A DNA stretch of 47,659 bases from Iphinoe sp. HA4291-MV1 (lineage in GTDB: Bacteria > Cyanobacteriota > Cyanobacteriia > Cyanobacteriales > Nostocaceae). Within the stretch, counting starts at the first letter, position 1. Each line of letters starts with the position of its first letter. Positions 1 to 7,340 of this stretch are shown here, in pieces. A program made the position numbers and the translations under genes. Under the pieces are notes generated by a model. That model worked only from the letters and a program-made list of their open reading frames with translations, was not told the DNA's origin and ran no database searches. The stretch is taken from the NCBI GenBank assembly GCA_019359415.1, contig JAHHHH010000059.1, forward strand, positions 1-47,659, in the 5' to 3' direction.

Positions 1-217
1 ACCCGAATTTACGCTTGTGGACAAGTAGGAGCCGACTCCCTTGGTAGAAGCAAGAAGCAGACCCTCTGAAGGAAACTTTCGTTGAATGGCTAGCTTTGAA
101 CAAGTTTAGTCAAGTTCTGTATAGCAGCGAATGAAAATCAGGCGTTGGTGGAGAGGGCTATCCTACATCCACCTATTCTTTTATTTATTAGTTATTTGAC
201 TGAAATACACATCTACT

Positions 218-248
218 GTAGGGTGGGCATGTACAATGCCCACCCTAC
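218..248. repeat. GTAGGGTGGGCAT palindrome, possible terminator
   Basis: A perfect 13-bp inverted repeat with a 5-nt loop (GTACA) lies just beyond the stop of the methyltransferase gene on the minus strand. GTAGGGTGGGCA...TGCCCACCCTAC is a palindrome I know as dispersed in filamentous cyanobacteria. It could end the methyltransferase transcript, but no T-run follows on that strand. The rest of bases 1-260 shows no gene. Confidence 0.6.
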
Positions 249-260
249 TTAATTCCAGAG

Positions 261-950
261 CTACAATCTCCAGGAAGGATGAAAATATTCCCGCACCCAG
301 GAGGTAAACATGATTGGCAAAGAATTCCATCGGGAAATCTCAGGAGATTTTATTGCGTCTAATCTCCATAACCCCAAAGATTTATCAGGATTCTTGCCTG
401 TGTCGTCACTAGGATCGCTCAGTAGCAGCTGGGGAGGAAAAAAATGAAAAGGTGGCAAGCAAAGATTTAGGGATCTCCAAGAACCAATTGCAGTGTCTAT
501 GTTTTTAGTCGTTTCAGGATAAGTTGTGATCAGCAAATATCTGGCTCCGCTCTTTTTGAACTGCTTCAAAGCACAGCATCCATACAAAAACGGCAGATGA
601 ACCAAACAATCTCGACAGATAATTAAATCAGCTTGGGGTAAATCGTTGCTAGTAATGTCTCCTGTCATAAAACGGATACTCGAAGTGCCGTACTGTTGTT
701 GATTCTGCTCTATAATTTCTGGCACTACGTCAATTCCAGTGTAAGTTATGTTTGATAGCGGTATGTGACGCATCCAATTAAAATCTCCGCATGGTGCATC
801 CAGGATAGACTTAACACCTAACTCTTCAAACAAACCAGGTAGAGACGCTCTCAGCGTTACAGTGCAAGCTAATTCAGAGCCTCTGCCCGAAACCGACTCT
901 TTACTTTCCCACAGATTGCTCTGACTAATGTAACTGAAGACTCGTTTCAT
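261..950 (-). CDS. class I SAM-dependent methyltransferase
   Basis: A 229-residue protein with a Rossmann-type methyltransferase core. Motif I reads ILDAPCGDFNWM (about residues 49-60), and the acidic residue after beta-2 is in YTGIDVVPEII (about 70-80). RFMTGDIT and ADLIICRDCLVHLP follow as motifs II and III. The sequence resembles small cyanobacterial methyltransferases annotated only at family level. The C-terminal third is rich in Pro, Ser and Trp and may shape the acceptor site. The substrate cannot be read from the sequence. It is transcribed alone, away from the next gene, and a palindrome lies immediately downstream. The ATG start gives a normal N-terminus before motif I. Confidence 0.75.
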   Translation of the reverse strand: MKRVFSYISQSNLWESKESVSGRGSELACTVTLRASLPGLFEELGVKSILDAPCGDFNWMRHIPLSNITYTGIDVVPEIIEQNQQQYGTSSIRFMTGDITSNDLPQADLIICRDCLVHLPFLYGCCALKQFKKSGARYLLITTYPETTKNIDTAIGSWRSLNLCLPPFHFFPPQLLLSDPSDDTGKNPDKSLGLWRLDAIKSPEISRWNSLPIMFTSWVREYFHPSWRL

Positions 951-1277
951 TTGATTTAAATAAATACAATATTTAGCAGTTGCAAATTAAAGGTAATAGT
1001 AAAAATCCTGGGTTTGTTTGGTATTTAAGAATACTGCCTTACCTACAGCCATAAAAGTATTAATAAATCATTAAAATTTGCCCAAAAACAAGGTAGCGCT
1101 CATCAGGAACTCCCTTCACCCTGCTTGAGGTGATATTGCATTAATAGAGGCTTTATCATCCTTCAGCAGAATCAGCCTTGATTTTTCGTTTCACTGCGTA
1201 AGTCCTTTTTCTACCAAAGTCGCCCAGTAGACATTCCTTAGTTGTGCTAGGGAACGAGAAATGAGGAGCGTGAAACA
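951..1277. other. intergenic region between divergent genes
   Basis: Contains the leaders of the methyltransferase (minus) and the repeat protein (plus). No open frame, RNA gene or clear repeat was recognised. AGGAG about nine bases before the ATG at 1278 is the likely ribosome binding site of the plus-strand gene. Confidence 0.5.
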
Positions 1278-1778
1278 ATGTTTTGGAAATTCGTAGTTAG
1301 TACTTTACTGTTACCCAGTTGCCTTGGATTTGAGGTAGCCACAGCATCACTCCAAAAAGGAGTTCAAACACAGCCAAAGTCTGAGGAATTGGGAGCACAA
1401 GTTGCTCAAGTTGGAGATTATTCGTTAACTGAGGCAGATTGGGAAGCTGATGCTGAACAGCTAAAACACCATAAATATCGACACCATTACAAGTCTCGTC
1501 GATACCATCGTCATTATAGATCTTGCCCACGAAGCTACAGATCTCATTACCGTCGCAGATACCGTCCACAGTACATTCATTACCGCAGACGACATCACAA
1601 CCACCACAGGTCTTACTATCACAGGCGCTATCGTCCCCAATACATTCATTACCGCAGACGGCATCACAACGATCACAGGTCTTACCATTACAGGCGCTAC
1701 CATCCCCAGTACATTTATGACCGCTCTATATATCGTAACCCGTACAGATATTACCGTCACGGGCGCTACCATCACTGA
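1278..1778 (+). CDS. secreted Tyr/His/Arg-rich tandem-repeat protein
   Basis: A 166-residue protein of unknown function. Residues 1-23 look like a signal peptide (MFWKFVVSTLLLPSCLGF). A normal segment to about residue 60 follows, then a low-complexity tail dominated by Tyr, His and Arg. The tail holds about three 23-residue units beginning RYRPQYIHYRRRHHN; at DNA level these are 69-bp units starting near 1569, 1638 and 1707. The third unit has diverged. The tail is strongly basic and could bind metal, polyphosphate, nucleic acid or polysaccharide, but that is inference. AGGAG nine bases before the ATG supports the start. Overlapping frames in this region are by-products of the repetitive DNA. 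Confidence 0.6.
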   Translation: MFWKFVVSTLLLPSCLGFEVATASLQKGVQTQPKSEELGAQVAQVGDYSLTEADWEADAEQLKHHKYRHHYKSRRYHRHYRSCPRSYRSHYRRRYRPQYIHYRRRHHNHHRSYYHRRYRPQYIHYRRRHHNDHRSYHYRRYHPQYIYDRSIYRNPYRYYRHGRYHH

Positions 1779-1806
1779 TGAGGTGTTAATACTCCCCGGC
1801 TTTTAA

Positions 1807-2577
1807 TTACCCAATTCCCATCAACTGGCTTAAAACATAAGCCAGTACAGCACTACCTAAAGGAACTGTCAAATTATCAATACCAAGAAACGAAACAACT
1901 TCTAAGCCAGTAGCGACTAAAGCAACCGTCAAAGATATCAACCAAGTTTGCCAAAGGTTCCCTTGTACACTAACTAAAATCGAACTACTGATGAGGAAAC
2001 TAACTACACTCATCGTCAGGGAACCTTCCCAACTTTTTTGTCTACCAAAGACCTTGTATTTATTTTGACCAAATCGCTGTCCAACCAAAGCTGCTAGTCC
2101 ATCTCCCCATGTCATAACTAAAATTCCTAATACAGCATACTGGGGTTTTTGTAACGTCCAGAACCAGGCAATTAAAACACCAATACTAACAGCATAGAAA
2201 AATGTCCCAAAACTTTTGCGTCCAACGCTATTAATACCAGGGAGAATAGGAAATCGGTAAGACAATAAGGTTACTGCGCTTGCTAAAATCGAAGCGGTAA
2301 TGCCTACAATTGGGGGGATATCTAACCACCAAGCAAGTAAAATCACATTGCCTGTGCCAATGTGAACTATCTTCCGTACAATTTCTGGATCTTTACTGGC
2401 GAAGCGATTGACTAGCCATGCAACGAAAAGTATGAGTGACACCCAAATTGCAACCGCAGCAATTTGCAGCCAAAAAGGGGGAATAGACTCTAAATCAAGG
2501 AATGGATTCAGCAACGATACAACAAAATGGAGAACTATAACCTTTGTTACTACTTTATTAGATCTAGGTGACAGCAA
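1807..2577 (-). CDS. phytol/dolichol kinase-like integral membrane protein
   Basis: A protein of up to 256 residues with seven or so hydrophobic segments, resembling the VTE5/Slr1652 phytol kinase branch of the CTP-dependent polyprenol kinase family. The diagnostic stretch is about residues 157-187: [15 protein letters not shown], then [14 protein letters not shown] (the KSxEG signature). In cyanobacteria such enzymes phosphorylate phytol released from chlorophyll for tocopherol or chlorophyll salvage; the exact substrate here is inferred. The longest frame starts at a TTG that shares its base with the start of divergent yidD, so translation probably begins at an internal TTG or GTG. The start is therefore uncertain by several tens of residues. 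It converges on the repeat-protein gene with a short gap. Confidence 0.72.
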   Translation of the reverse strand: MLSPRSNKVVTKVIVLHFVVSLLNPFLDLESIPPFWLQIAAVAIWVSLILFVAWLVNRFASKDPEIVRKIVHIGTGNVILLAWWLDIPPIVGITASILASAVTLLSYRFPILPGINSVGRKSFGTFFYAVSIGVLIAWFWTLQKPQYAVLGILVMTWGDGLAALVGQRFGQNKYKVFGRQKSWEGSLTMSVVSFLISSSILVSVQGNLWQTWLISLTVALVATGLEVVSFLGIDNLTVPLGSAVLAYVLSQLMGIG

Positions 2578-2837
2578 TGAAATTATTATTGATTTTGCTG
2601 ATTCGCTTCTACCGAATGTTTATCTCGCCGCTGTTTCCTCCAACTTGTCGCTTTCAACCAACTTGTTCAATGTATGCCATCCAAGCAATTGAACGATTTG
2701 GAGTATGGCGCGGTAGTTGGTTGGCAATTCGGCGTATCTTGCGGTGTCATCCATTTCATCCGGGAGGTTACGATCCAGTACCAGAAGCGTTAGGAACAGC
2801 AACAAAACAGTCGTCTTGCTGTCAACATCACGAATGA
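2577..2837 (+). CDS. yidD: YidD membrane-insertion efficiency factor
   Basis: An 86-residue protein that matches the YidD family. It has an N-terminal amphipathic or hydrophobic helix ([20 protein letters not shown]), then the Cys-containing core [17 protein letters not shown] and the end motif [13 protein letters not shown]. YidD assists YidC-dependent insertion of membrane proteins. The ATG at 2577 is preceded by AGGTGA with a 5-base spacer, which favours it over the GTG at 2568. The last codons overlap the next gene by four bases (ATGA), suggesting translational coupling. In many bacteria yidD lies beside rnpA/yidC; here it is beside a dipeptidase. Confidence 0.88.
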   Translation: MKLLLILLIRFYRMFISPLFPPTCRFQPTCSMYAIQAIERFGVWRGSWLAIRRILRCHPFHPGGYDPVPEALGTATKQSSCCQHHE

Positions 2838-3541
2838 GACCTTATCATAAAATACCAATAGTCGAGTGTGGTGAACTGGTAGTAGAGATTCCTTTAGAAG
2901 TGTTTGCGGTGGAATCTCCCCATCCTTATGAAAAATTAGGTGCGCCTTATGGCGATCGCTCTCCTTATTTTCTTCGCCAAAGCGTAGTTGACAACTTAAT
3001 AGCAGCCCAAAATAATCTCCAGCTGCTGCTTCCCAAATGGCGTATCCAAATTTTTGATGCCTATCGCCCTGTTGCTGTGCAAAAGTTTATGGTAAATTAC
3101 GCTTTTGCTCAAGCTTTACAAATGACGGGACTCACTGAGGCTGAGTTATCACCAGACAAAAGCCAAGCCATCTGGGAGGAGGTTTATAAAATTTGGGCTG
3201 AACCCAGTCTGGATGAAAAAACTCCACCTCCTCACAGTACGGGCGCTGCTGTCGATGTGACACTTGTAAATGATACGGGAGAAATTGTAGATATGGGTTC
3301 GCCCATAGATGAAATGTCAGCGCGATCGCATCCAGACTACTTTGCCAATTCTTCCGATCCACTAGCAAAACAGTATCATGCCAATCGCCAGCTATTGTGC
3401 CATGTTATGGAAGAAGCTGGATTTAAACGCAATCCTAGAGAGTGGTGGCATTTTTCCCTAGGCGATCAAATGTGGGCTTGGCTGAATAATGAAACCAACC
3501 CAAATAACCCCGTAGTTGCACGTTACGGACGCATTGTGTAA
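2834..3541 (+). CDS. D-alanyl-D-alanine dipeptidase (VanX/DdpX-like, M15D)
   Basis: A 235-residue zinc peptidase. The zinc and catalytic set of the M15D family is complete: HSTGAAVD supplies His134 and Asp141, and REWWHFS supplies Glu203 and His206. FDAYRP (about 74-79) carries the conserved substrate-site Arg. VanX/DdpX enzymes cleave free D-Ala-D-Ala; in non-resistant bacteria they probably recycle cell-wall dipeptide. The frame stays open upstream to 2717, but the ATG overlapping the yidD stop gives the family N-terminus. There is no signal peptide, so it is likely cytoplasmic. No vancomycin-resistance ligase or sensor genes lie nearby, so a housekeeping role is more likely than resistance. 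Confidence 0.85.
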   Translation: MRPYHKIPIVECGELVVEIPLEVFAVESPHPYEKLGAPYGDRSPYFLRQSVVDNLIAAQNNLQLLLPKWRIQIFDAYRPVAVQKFMVNYAFAQALQMTGLTEAELSPDKSQAIWEEVYKIWAEPSLDEKTPPPHSTGAAVDVTLVNDTGEIVDMGSPIDEMSARSHPDYFANSSDPLAKQYHANRQLLCHVMEEAGFKRNPREWWHFSLGDQMWAWLNNETNPNNPVVARYGRIV

Positions 3542-3550
3542 GCAACACAT

Positions 3551-4024
3551 CTACGCATCTTGAGGGTTAAGCTGGATTAATTCCTCAGTCGTGTAGGTTC
3601 CAACTGGACTCCAAACCAAATATGGGACAAGTAGCAACGCCGCTAGTTTAGAAATCGGTAGAACAGAGAGTGTGAGCAGCACACCTAAGATGACACCAAC
3701 TGATCCAAGAATTTCCCCAACTCTCAGGCTCCGCCACCTCAGCATGACTGGGATGTAGGCGATGGTGATAATTTCTAGCAGAAGGTATAAACCCATTAGC
3801 ACCCAGGTTATCAAGCTTCCCGGATTTTTCTGCCAGATTATATTGGCAGAAGCAGCACCGCAAATGAATATAACAGTCCAGATGAGCGGAATCAGCGGCT
3901 CAAAAACTAGCCACTGGGGGCGAGTTAACTGTGCAAACCACTTAACATCACCAGGCGTGATGAAAAAACTACCAACCATAATAAGAAAAGTCACAGCCCC
4001 AATTACCATCCAAGATTGAATCAT
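3551..4024 (-). CDS. TspO/MBR family protein, copy 1
   Basis: A 157-residue membrane protein with five predicted transmembrane helices. The Trp/Pro-rich TspO signature is clear: ITPGDVKWFAQLTRPQWLVFE, then PLIWTVIFICGAASANIIW. TspO proteins bind tetrapyrroles and have been linked to porphyrin and stress responses in cyanobacteria. The frame extends to a TTG at 4063, but the ATG at 4024 aligns residue for residue with the second copy and gives the same length. It lies downstream of copy 2 on the same strand. Both copies end in RLNPQDA or QLNPQDA, consistent with a gene duplication. It converges on the dipeptidase gene with a 9-base gap. Confidence 0.85.
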   Translation of the reverse strand: MIQSWMVIGAVTFLIMVGSFFITPGDVKWFAQLTRPQWLVFEPLIPLIWTVIFICGAASANIIWQKNPGSLITWVLMGLYLLLEIITIAYIPVMLRWRSLRVGEILGSVGVILGVLLTLSVLPISKLAALLLVPYLVWSPVGTYTTEELIQLNPQDA

Positions 4025-4120
4025 AGTTGATGCACTTTTTGATAATTTTGTCAATGTCTTCAAGGCAATTGTGACAATTTAGGGCATGAGTTTAATCAGC
4101 CGTAGGTTGGAATATTTAGA

Positions 4121-4251
4121 TCAGTTATCAGTTATCAGTTTGAAGAAGAATTCAGAATACAGTATTCAGTAGGAAGAAATAAAGAATTTAGTTTTCTGAC
4201 GACTGACGTCACGACTCCTTGTTCACTGTTCACTGTTCACTGTTGACTGTT
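4121..4251. repeat. STRR-type repeats between the tspO copies
   Basis: TCAGTTATCAGTTATCAGTT (4121-4140) and GTTCACT-type heptamers (about 4221-4251) occupy the gap between the two tspO genes. The second array runs right into the stop codon of copy 2. These are short tandemly repeated repetitive sequences typical of filamentous cyanobacteria. Confidence 0.75.
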
Positions 4252-4725
4252 TTAAGCATCTTGAGGATTGAGTCGAATCATTGCCCAAGTGGTGTATGTT
4301 CCTATTGGACTCCAAAGCAAGTAAGGAACGAGGAGTAGTGCTGCCCAAAGCGAAACAGGTAAAACTGCAAGTGTTAATATAATGCCTACAATAAAACCCG
4401 CGCCACCAAGAATTGTACCAACCTTGAGACTGCGAAGGCGGAACATGACAGGGGTGTATGCAATAGTAAGAATTTCCACTAGTAGGTACAATCCCATTCG
4501 CACCCAAGTTATGGTGGTTCCTGGGTTCTTTTCCCAGACAATATAAGCAGACCAAGCACCGCAAACAAATATAATAGTCCAAATAACTGGAATCGCTGCT
4601 TCAAAAGTTAACCACCTAGGTCTTTGTAGACGTTTGAACCACTTGCGATCGCCTGGAGTAATGAAGTTAGCACCTAACGCAACTAAAAAAGTCACTCCTG
4701 CAATTACCATCCAAGATTTAATCAT
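4252..4725 (-). CDS. TspO/MBR family protein, copy 2
   Basis: A 157-residue TspO-family membrane protein and close paralogue of the downstream copy. Matching landmarks are MIKSWMVIAGVTF at the start, FITPGDRKWFKRLQRPRWLTFE, PVIWTIIFVCGAWSAYIVW and the C-terminal LLWSPIGTYTTWAMIRLNPQDA region. Five hydrophobic segments fit the family. It is the upstream member of the pair, so it may share a promoter with copy 1, although STRR DNA separates them. TspO binds porphyrins and lipophilic ligands; no partner is visible here. Copy 2 is more basic around the first loop (RKWFKRLQRPRW) than copy 1 (VKWFAQLTRPQW), which may mean different ligand or lipid contacts. Confidence 0.87.
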   Translation of the reverse strand: MIKSWMVIAGVTFLVALGANFITPGDRKWFKRLQRPRWLTFEAAIPVIWTIIFVCGAWSAYIVWEKNPGTTITWVRMGLYLLVEILTIAYTPVMFRLRSLKVGTILGGAGFIVGIILTLAVLPVSLWAALLLVPYLLWSPIGTYTTWAMIRLNPQDA

Positions 4726-5094
4726 GCCTTCTCACCCTTTGCATGGCTCTTTTATCACGCCATATAGTGAGATTTTCTCAGTTTGAAGGCTGATTTCTCA
4801 TCATACCTGAGTGGGAAGTGGTTAAAAGTCTACATCCTGAAGGGGGTAACAAAGAGGCTACAAAGCAGACTGGATAAGAGACATAGCACATAAACCACGA
4901 CAGAAAACCTACTCCAATCTATCTATGAGGCTTGAGCAAAACCACGTTGACCAGAAACATCTTTAGATAAAATGGCAATTACTTCTGTTTCATTAAATTT
5001 AATTTCCATACAGAGTTATCACAAAATACAAAATTTTATTATATAAATATAATTTGGAATTTAACATGATGGTCTTTTAATCCGTCACAGAGGT
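4726..5094. other. intergenic region left of the MITE
   Basis: No gene seen. Bases 5085-5094 (TCACAGAGGT) are the left copy of the target duplication of the adjoining insertion. Before the insertion this DNA would have been the immediate upstream region of the AT-rich gene, so its original promoter probably lies here. Confidence 0.5.
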
Positions 5095-5313
5095 CAGGGC
5101 AAACGCATCTTGTCAATAAAAACGCCTGATTCTCAATAAATGAGAAAAAGATTGCATTAAGCTCTAATTATTGAGAATAAATAAGATGGAATTTTTTACC
5201 TTTAATCTACGGATAAAAAAATAAGATTAGCGATAAATCTTATTTCTGCGTCACATACACAAGTTACGTTTTTTGTCCATTTAGTTTTGTGAATTTTAGA
5301 TGCGTTTGCCCTG
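5095..5313. mobile_element. 219-bp MITE with 16-bp terminal inverted repeats
   Basis: The ends CAGGGCAAACGCATCT (5095-5110) and AGATGCGTTTGCCCTG (5298-5313) are perfect inverted repeats. They are flanked by a perfect 10-bp direct repeat, TCACAGAGGT (5085-5094 and 5314-5323), as expected for a target duplication. The AT-rich interior has two further inverted repeats, 5129-5139/5168-5178 and 5219-5228/5236-5245, and no transposase frame. End length and duplication size would suit a non-autonomous IS4-type element, but the family is inference. It inserted just before the start of the next gene. Confidence 0.85.
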
Positions 5314-5317
5314 TCAC

Positions 5318-5323
5318 AGAGGT
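5318..5323 (+). promoter_or_regulatory. ribosome binding site inside the MITE target duplication
   Basis: AGAGGT, five bases before the ATG at 5329, is the only good Shine-Dalgarno for the AT-rich gene. It is part of the duplicated target site, so the insertion kept a working ribosome binding site but moved the old promoter about 230 bp away. Confidence 0.6.
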
Positions 5324-5328
5324 ACAAA

Positions 5329-7320
5329 ATGAAGTGTTCCCGAACCTTATTTTTTGTTTTGGTAATAGCTACTTTTTTGGCAAGCAACTTTAATGCTAGA
5401 TTGAATGCTCAAAATTATAGAAAATTTGGAACAAATGAGATAGTCAAACAACAGCCTGCTTCAGTAAAAATATCTGTTAATGAACTAACTGCACAAAATG
5501 CAGCTATTAAAGATTCGGATTCTTCAGATGAAAAGCCTGCACGAGTACCATTTTGGAAGAACCCAGCAGTAATAGCAATATTACTATTATTCGGTGGTTT
5601 AATAGACCGTCTTATTTATTTTCTAAACGCTATTGGTTGGAATTTAACGCATATTCCAAAAGCATTAATAAATTATTACGATTGGCGAAAGTCAAAGTCA
5701 ATATTAGAGTCTTCAAAAGAACATGAAAATAATCAAAGAACTAAAAAACAAAAAATCGAAAATAACATGAAATTATGTCTTAGGTTAAAGGAAAACAAGC
5801 AATTATCTAATAGAAGGCTGAGTCAAATAGTTAAAGTTCTAATTGAATATCAACTTTCACAAGAAAAGAAAGATTATACTGAAAATGAACAAGAAGAAAT
5901 TGCTAAAGACATTGCTTATATTATTAAAAATGAGTCAGAAATAGAAGAATCTAATAAATTATTGGAGCAATCGTTATACACCGCTGGATACGATTCAAAA
6001 ATAATTAATCAAGATATAAGACTTTGTATTAAAGTAAAAAATAGATTAGAAAGTGAAAATCAAAAGATAATAAAATTACTTAATGTGGTCAAAATTCTTA
6101 TCGAATATGAAATACTTAAAGGAAAAACACCTGATGAAAACGAATTAACAGGAATAATTAACAATGAAAAAGAAATATCAGTAGAAAACTGTTTTGTAAT
6201 ACACAAAAAATCAGAGCGGATTACAAAATATCTTGAAGCTATAGAAGCTATAGAGAAAGATGCAAAGTTTTATTGCTATGTAACAGTTAAAGAAGGATTT
6301 ATAGCTCCACTTTATCTCATAGCTGGTCCTTTACGTTATTTTGAGGAAGATTGGCCAAAATTAGTTAGAGAATACAAATATTCTATACAAGAAGGAGATA
6401 ATTACTTTAAAAATCAAGATTTAGGAACGTTTAAATCATCTATTTTTACTACTTGGATTGGCTGGGGACCGAGTATTCCCGTCTGTTCCTGCTATAAATG
6501 GCAAAAACAAATAACCCTTCAATATGGCTATGGTGATGAAAATAACTCAATTCCCATTCTTATTCCTAATGACCAAAAAAGAAAAGATGAATACAAAACA
6601 GTTTTTTTTCAAAATCAAACTGAGATTGTAAAACAGATTGAAGTAACAGCAAAAATTGCTCTAATTTCTCAGTCAACATCTGCTTCAAAAATACAGGAAA
6701 TAGCAGAAGCACAGGAAGAACTTAGAGATCCTATCCGTCCTGAAATTGTCCTCACAGATGTAAAAAGCTATAATATTCCAAATACTATAACACACTACTA
6801 CTCTGCTTACCTTTGGATTTTATTTGGAATAACTAATCAACAATCTTTTGATTCTTCATCTTTTAGGACAAAAATAGACCAGGCAAAAAATATAAATCTT
6901 CAACCAACAAATCATTTCAACGGACCAACTATCTGGCACGATATGTTGCCGTTCTTTGAACATATAAATATCGCCAGTAAATACTCATATGACATCCATA
7001 AAAAAATATTTGCACGGCAAGTATTAGAATCTTTGAAAGCAATATATGATGCTTTATCTGATAAGGTAAAAAACGAAATTAGATTCGTATATTTTTGCGC
7101 TTTCGATGACTGCAATTGCGGTATGGATAACCCCTTAATTTCTGAGTCACTAAAGCAAGATTTAATAAAGCAGTGTTTGCAAGATTTTATAGACGAACCA
7201 AACAGCACATGGCACCCGATGAAAAATGTAATTGTATTAGATCGCTCAGATATTCTACCTGCTTGTGAATTACCCAACATAATTAACAAGCTAAATAGGC
7301 ATATGCAAAACAAAAAATGA
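5329..7320 (+). CDS. AT-rich orphan membrane-anchored protein
   Basis: A 663-residue protein I do not recognise. Residues 5-22 are a signal-like hydrophobic stretch, and a clear transmembrane helix lies near 79-98 (AVIAILLLFGGLIDRLIYFL). A Lys/Glu-rich, probably coiled-coil region runs from about 120 to 310. In it two units match: 147-195 (KLCLRLK ... VKVLIEY) and 230-279 (RLCIKVK ... VKILIEY), an internal duplication. The C-terminal half (315-663) looks globular, with Cys-rich spots CSCYKW and CAFDDCNCGMD. It is visibly richer in A/T than its neighbours, uses many AAA/ATA codons and has few HIP1 sites, which suggests acquired DNA. Function is unknown; a membrane-tethered sensor or a defence-type protein are only guesses. 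Confidence 0.7.
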   Translation: MKCSRTLFFVLVIATFLASNFNARLNAQNYRKFGTNEIVKQQPASVKISVNELTAQNAAIKDSDSSDEKPARVPFWKNPAVIAILLLFGGLIDRLIYFLNAIGWNLTHIPKALINYYDWRKSKSILESSKEHENNQRTKKQKIENNMKLCLRLKENKQLSNRRLSQIVKVLIEYQLSQEKKDYTENEQEEIAKDIAYIIKNESEIEESNKLLEQSLYTAGYDSKIINQDIRLCIKVKNRLESENQKIIKLLNVVKILIEYEILKGKTPDENELTGIINNEKEISVENCFVIHKKSERITKYLEAIEAIEKDAKFYCYVTVKEGFIAPLYLIAGPLRYFEEDWPKLVREYKYSIQEGDNYFKNQDLGTFKSSIFTTWIGWGPSIPVCSCYKWQKQITLQYGYGDENNSIPILIPNDQKRKDEYKTVFFQNQTEIVKQIEVTAKIALISQSTSASKIQEIAEAQEELRDPIRPEIVLTDVKSYNIPNTITHYYSAYLWILFGITNQQSFDSSSFRTKIDQAKNINLQPTNHFNGPTIWHDMLPFFEHINIASKYSYDIHKKIFARQVLESLKAIYDALSDKVKNEIRFVYFCAFDDCNCGMDNPLISESLKQDLIKQCLQDFIDEPNSTWHPMKNVIVLDRSDILPACELPNIINKLNRHMQNKK

Positions 7321-7340
7321 GAATGAAATATTTAACAATT

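Noticed and set aside
1461-1775. Long antisense frame opposite the Tyr/His/Arg-rich protein
   Set aside because: It arises from the repetitive codons of the plus-strand gene. It lacks a ribosome binding site, and its Val/Met-rich translation is typical of a shadow frame.
2834-3541. Vancomycin-resistance operon
   Set aside because: Only the VanX-like dipeptidase is present; there is no VanH, VanA or VanS/R-type gene nearby. A wall-recycling role is the simpler reading.
4121-4251. CRISPR-like reading of regularly repeated words here and in other gaps
   Set aside because: The units are 7-8 bases in direct tandem with no unique spacers, so they are STRR arrays, not CRISPR. No cas gene was seen.
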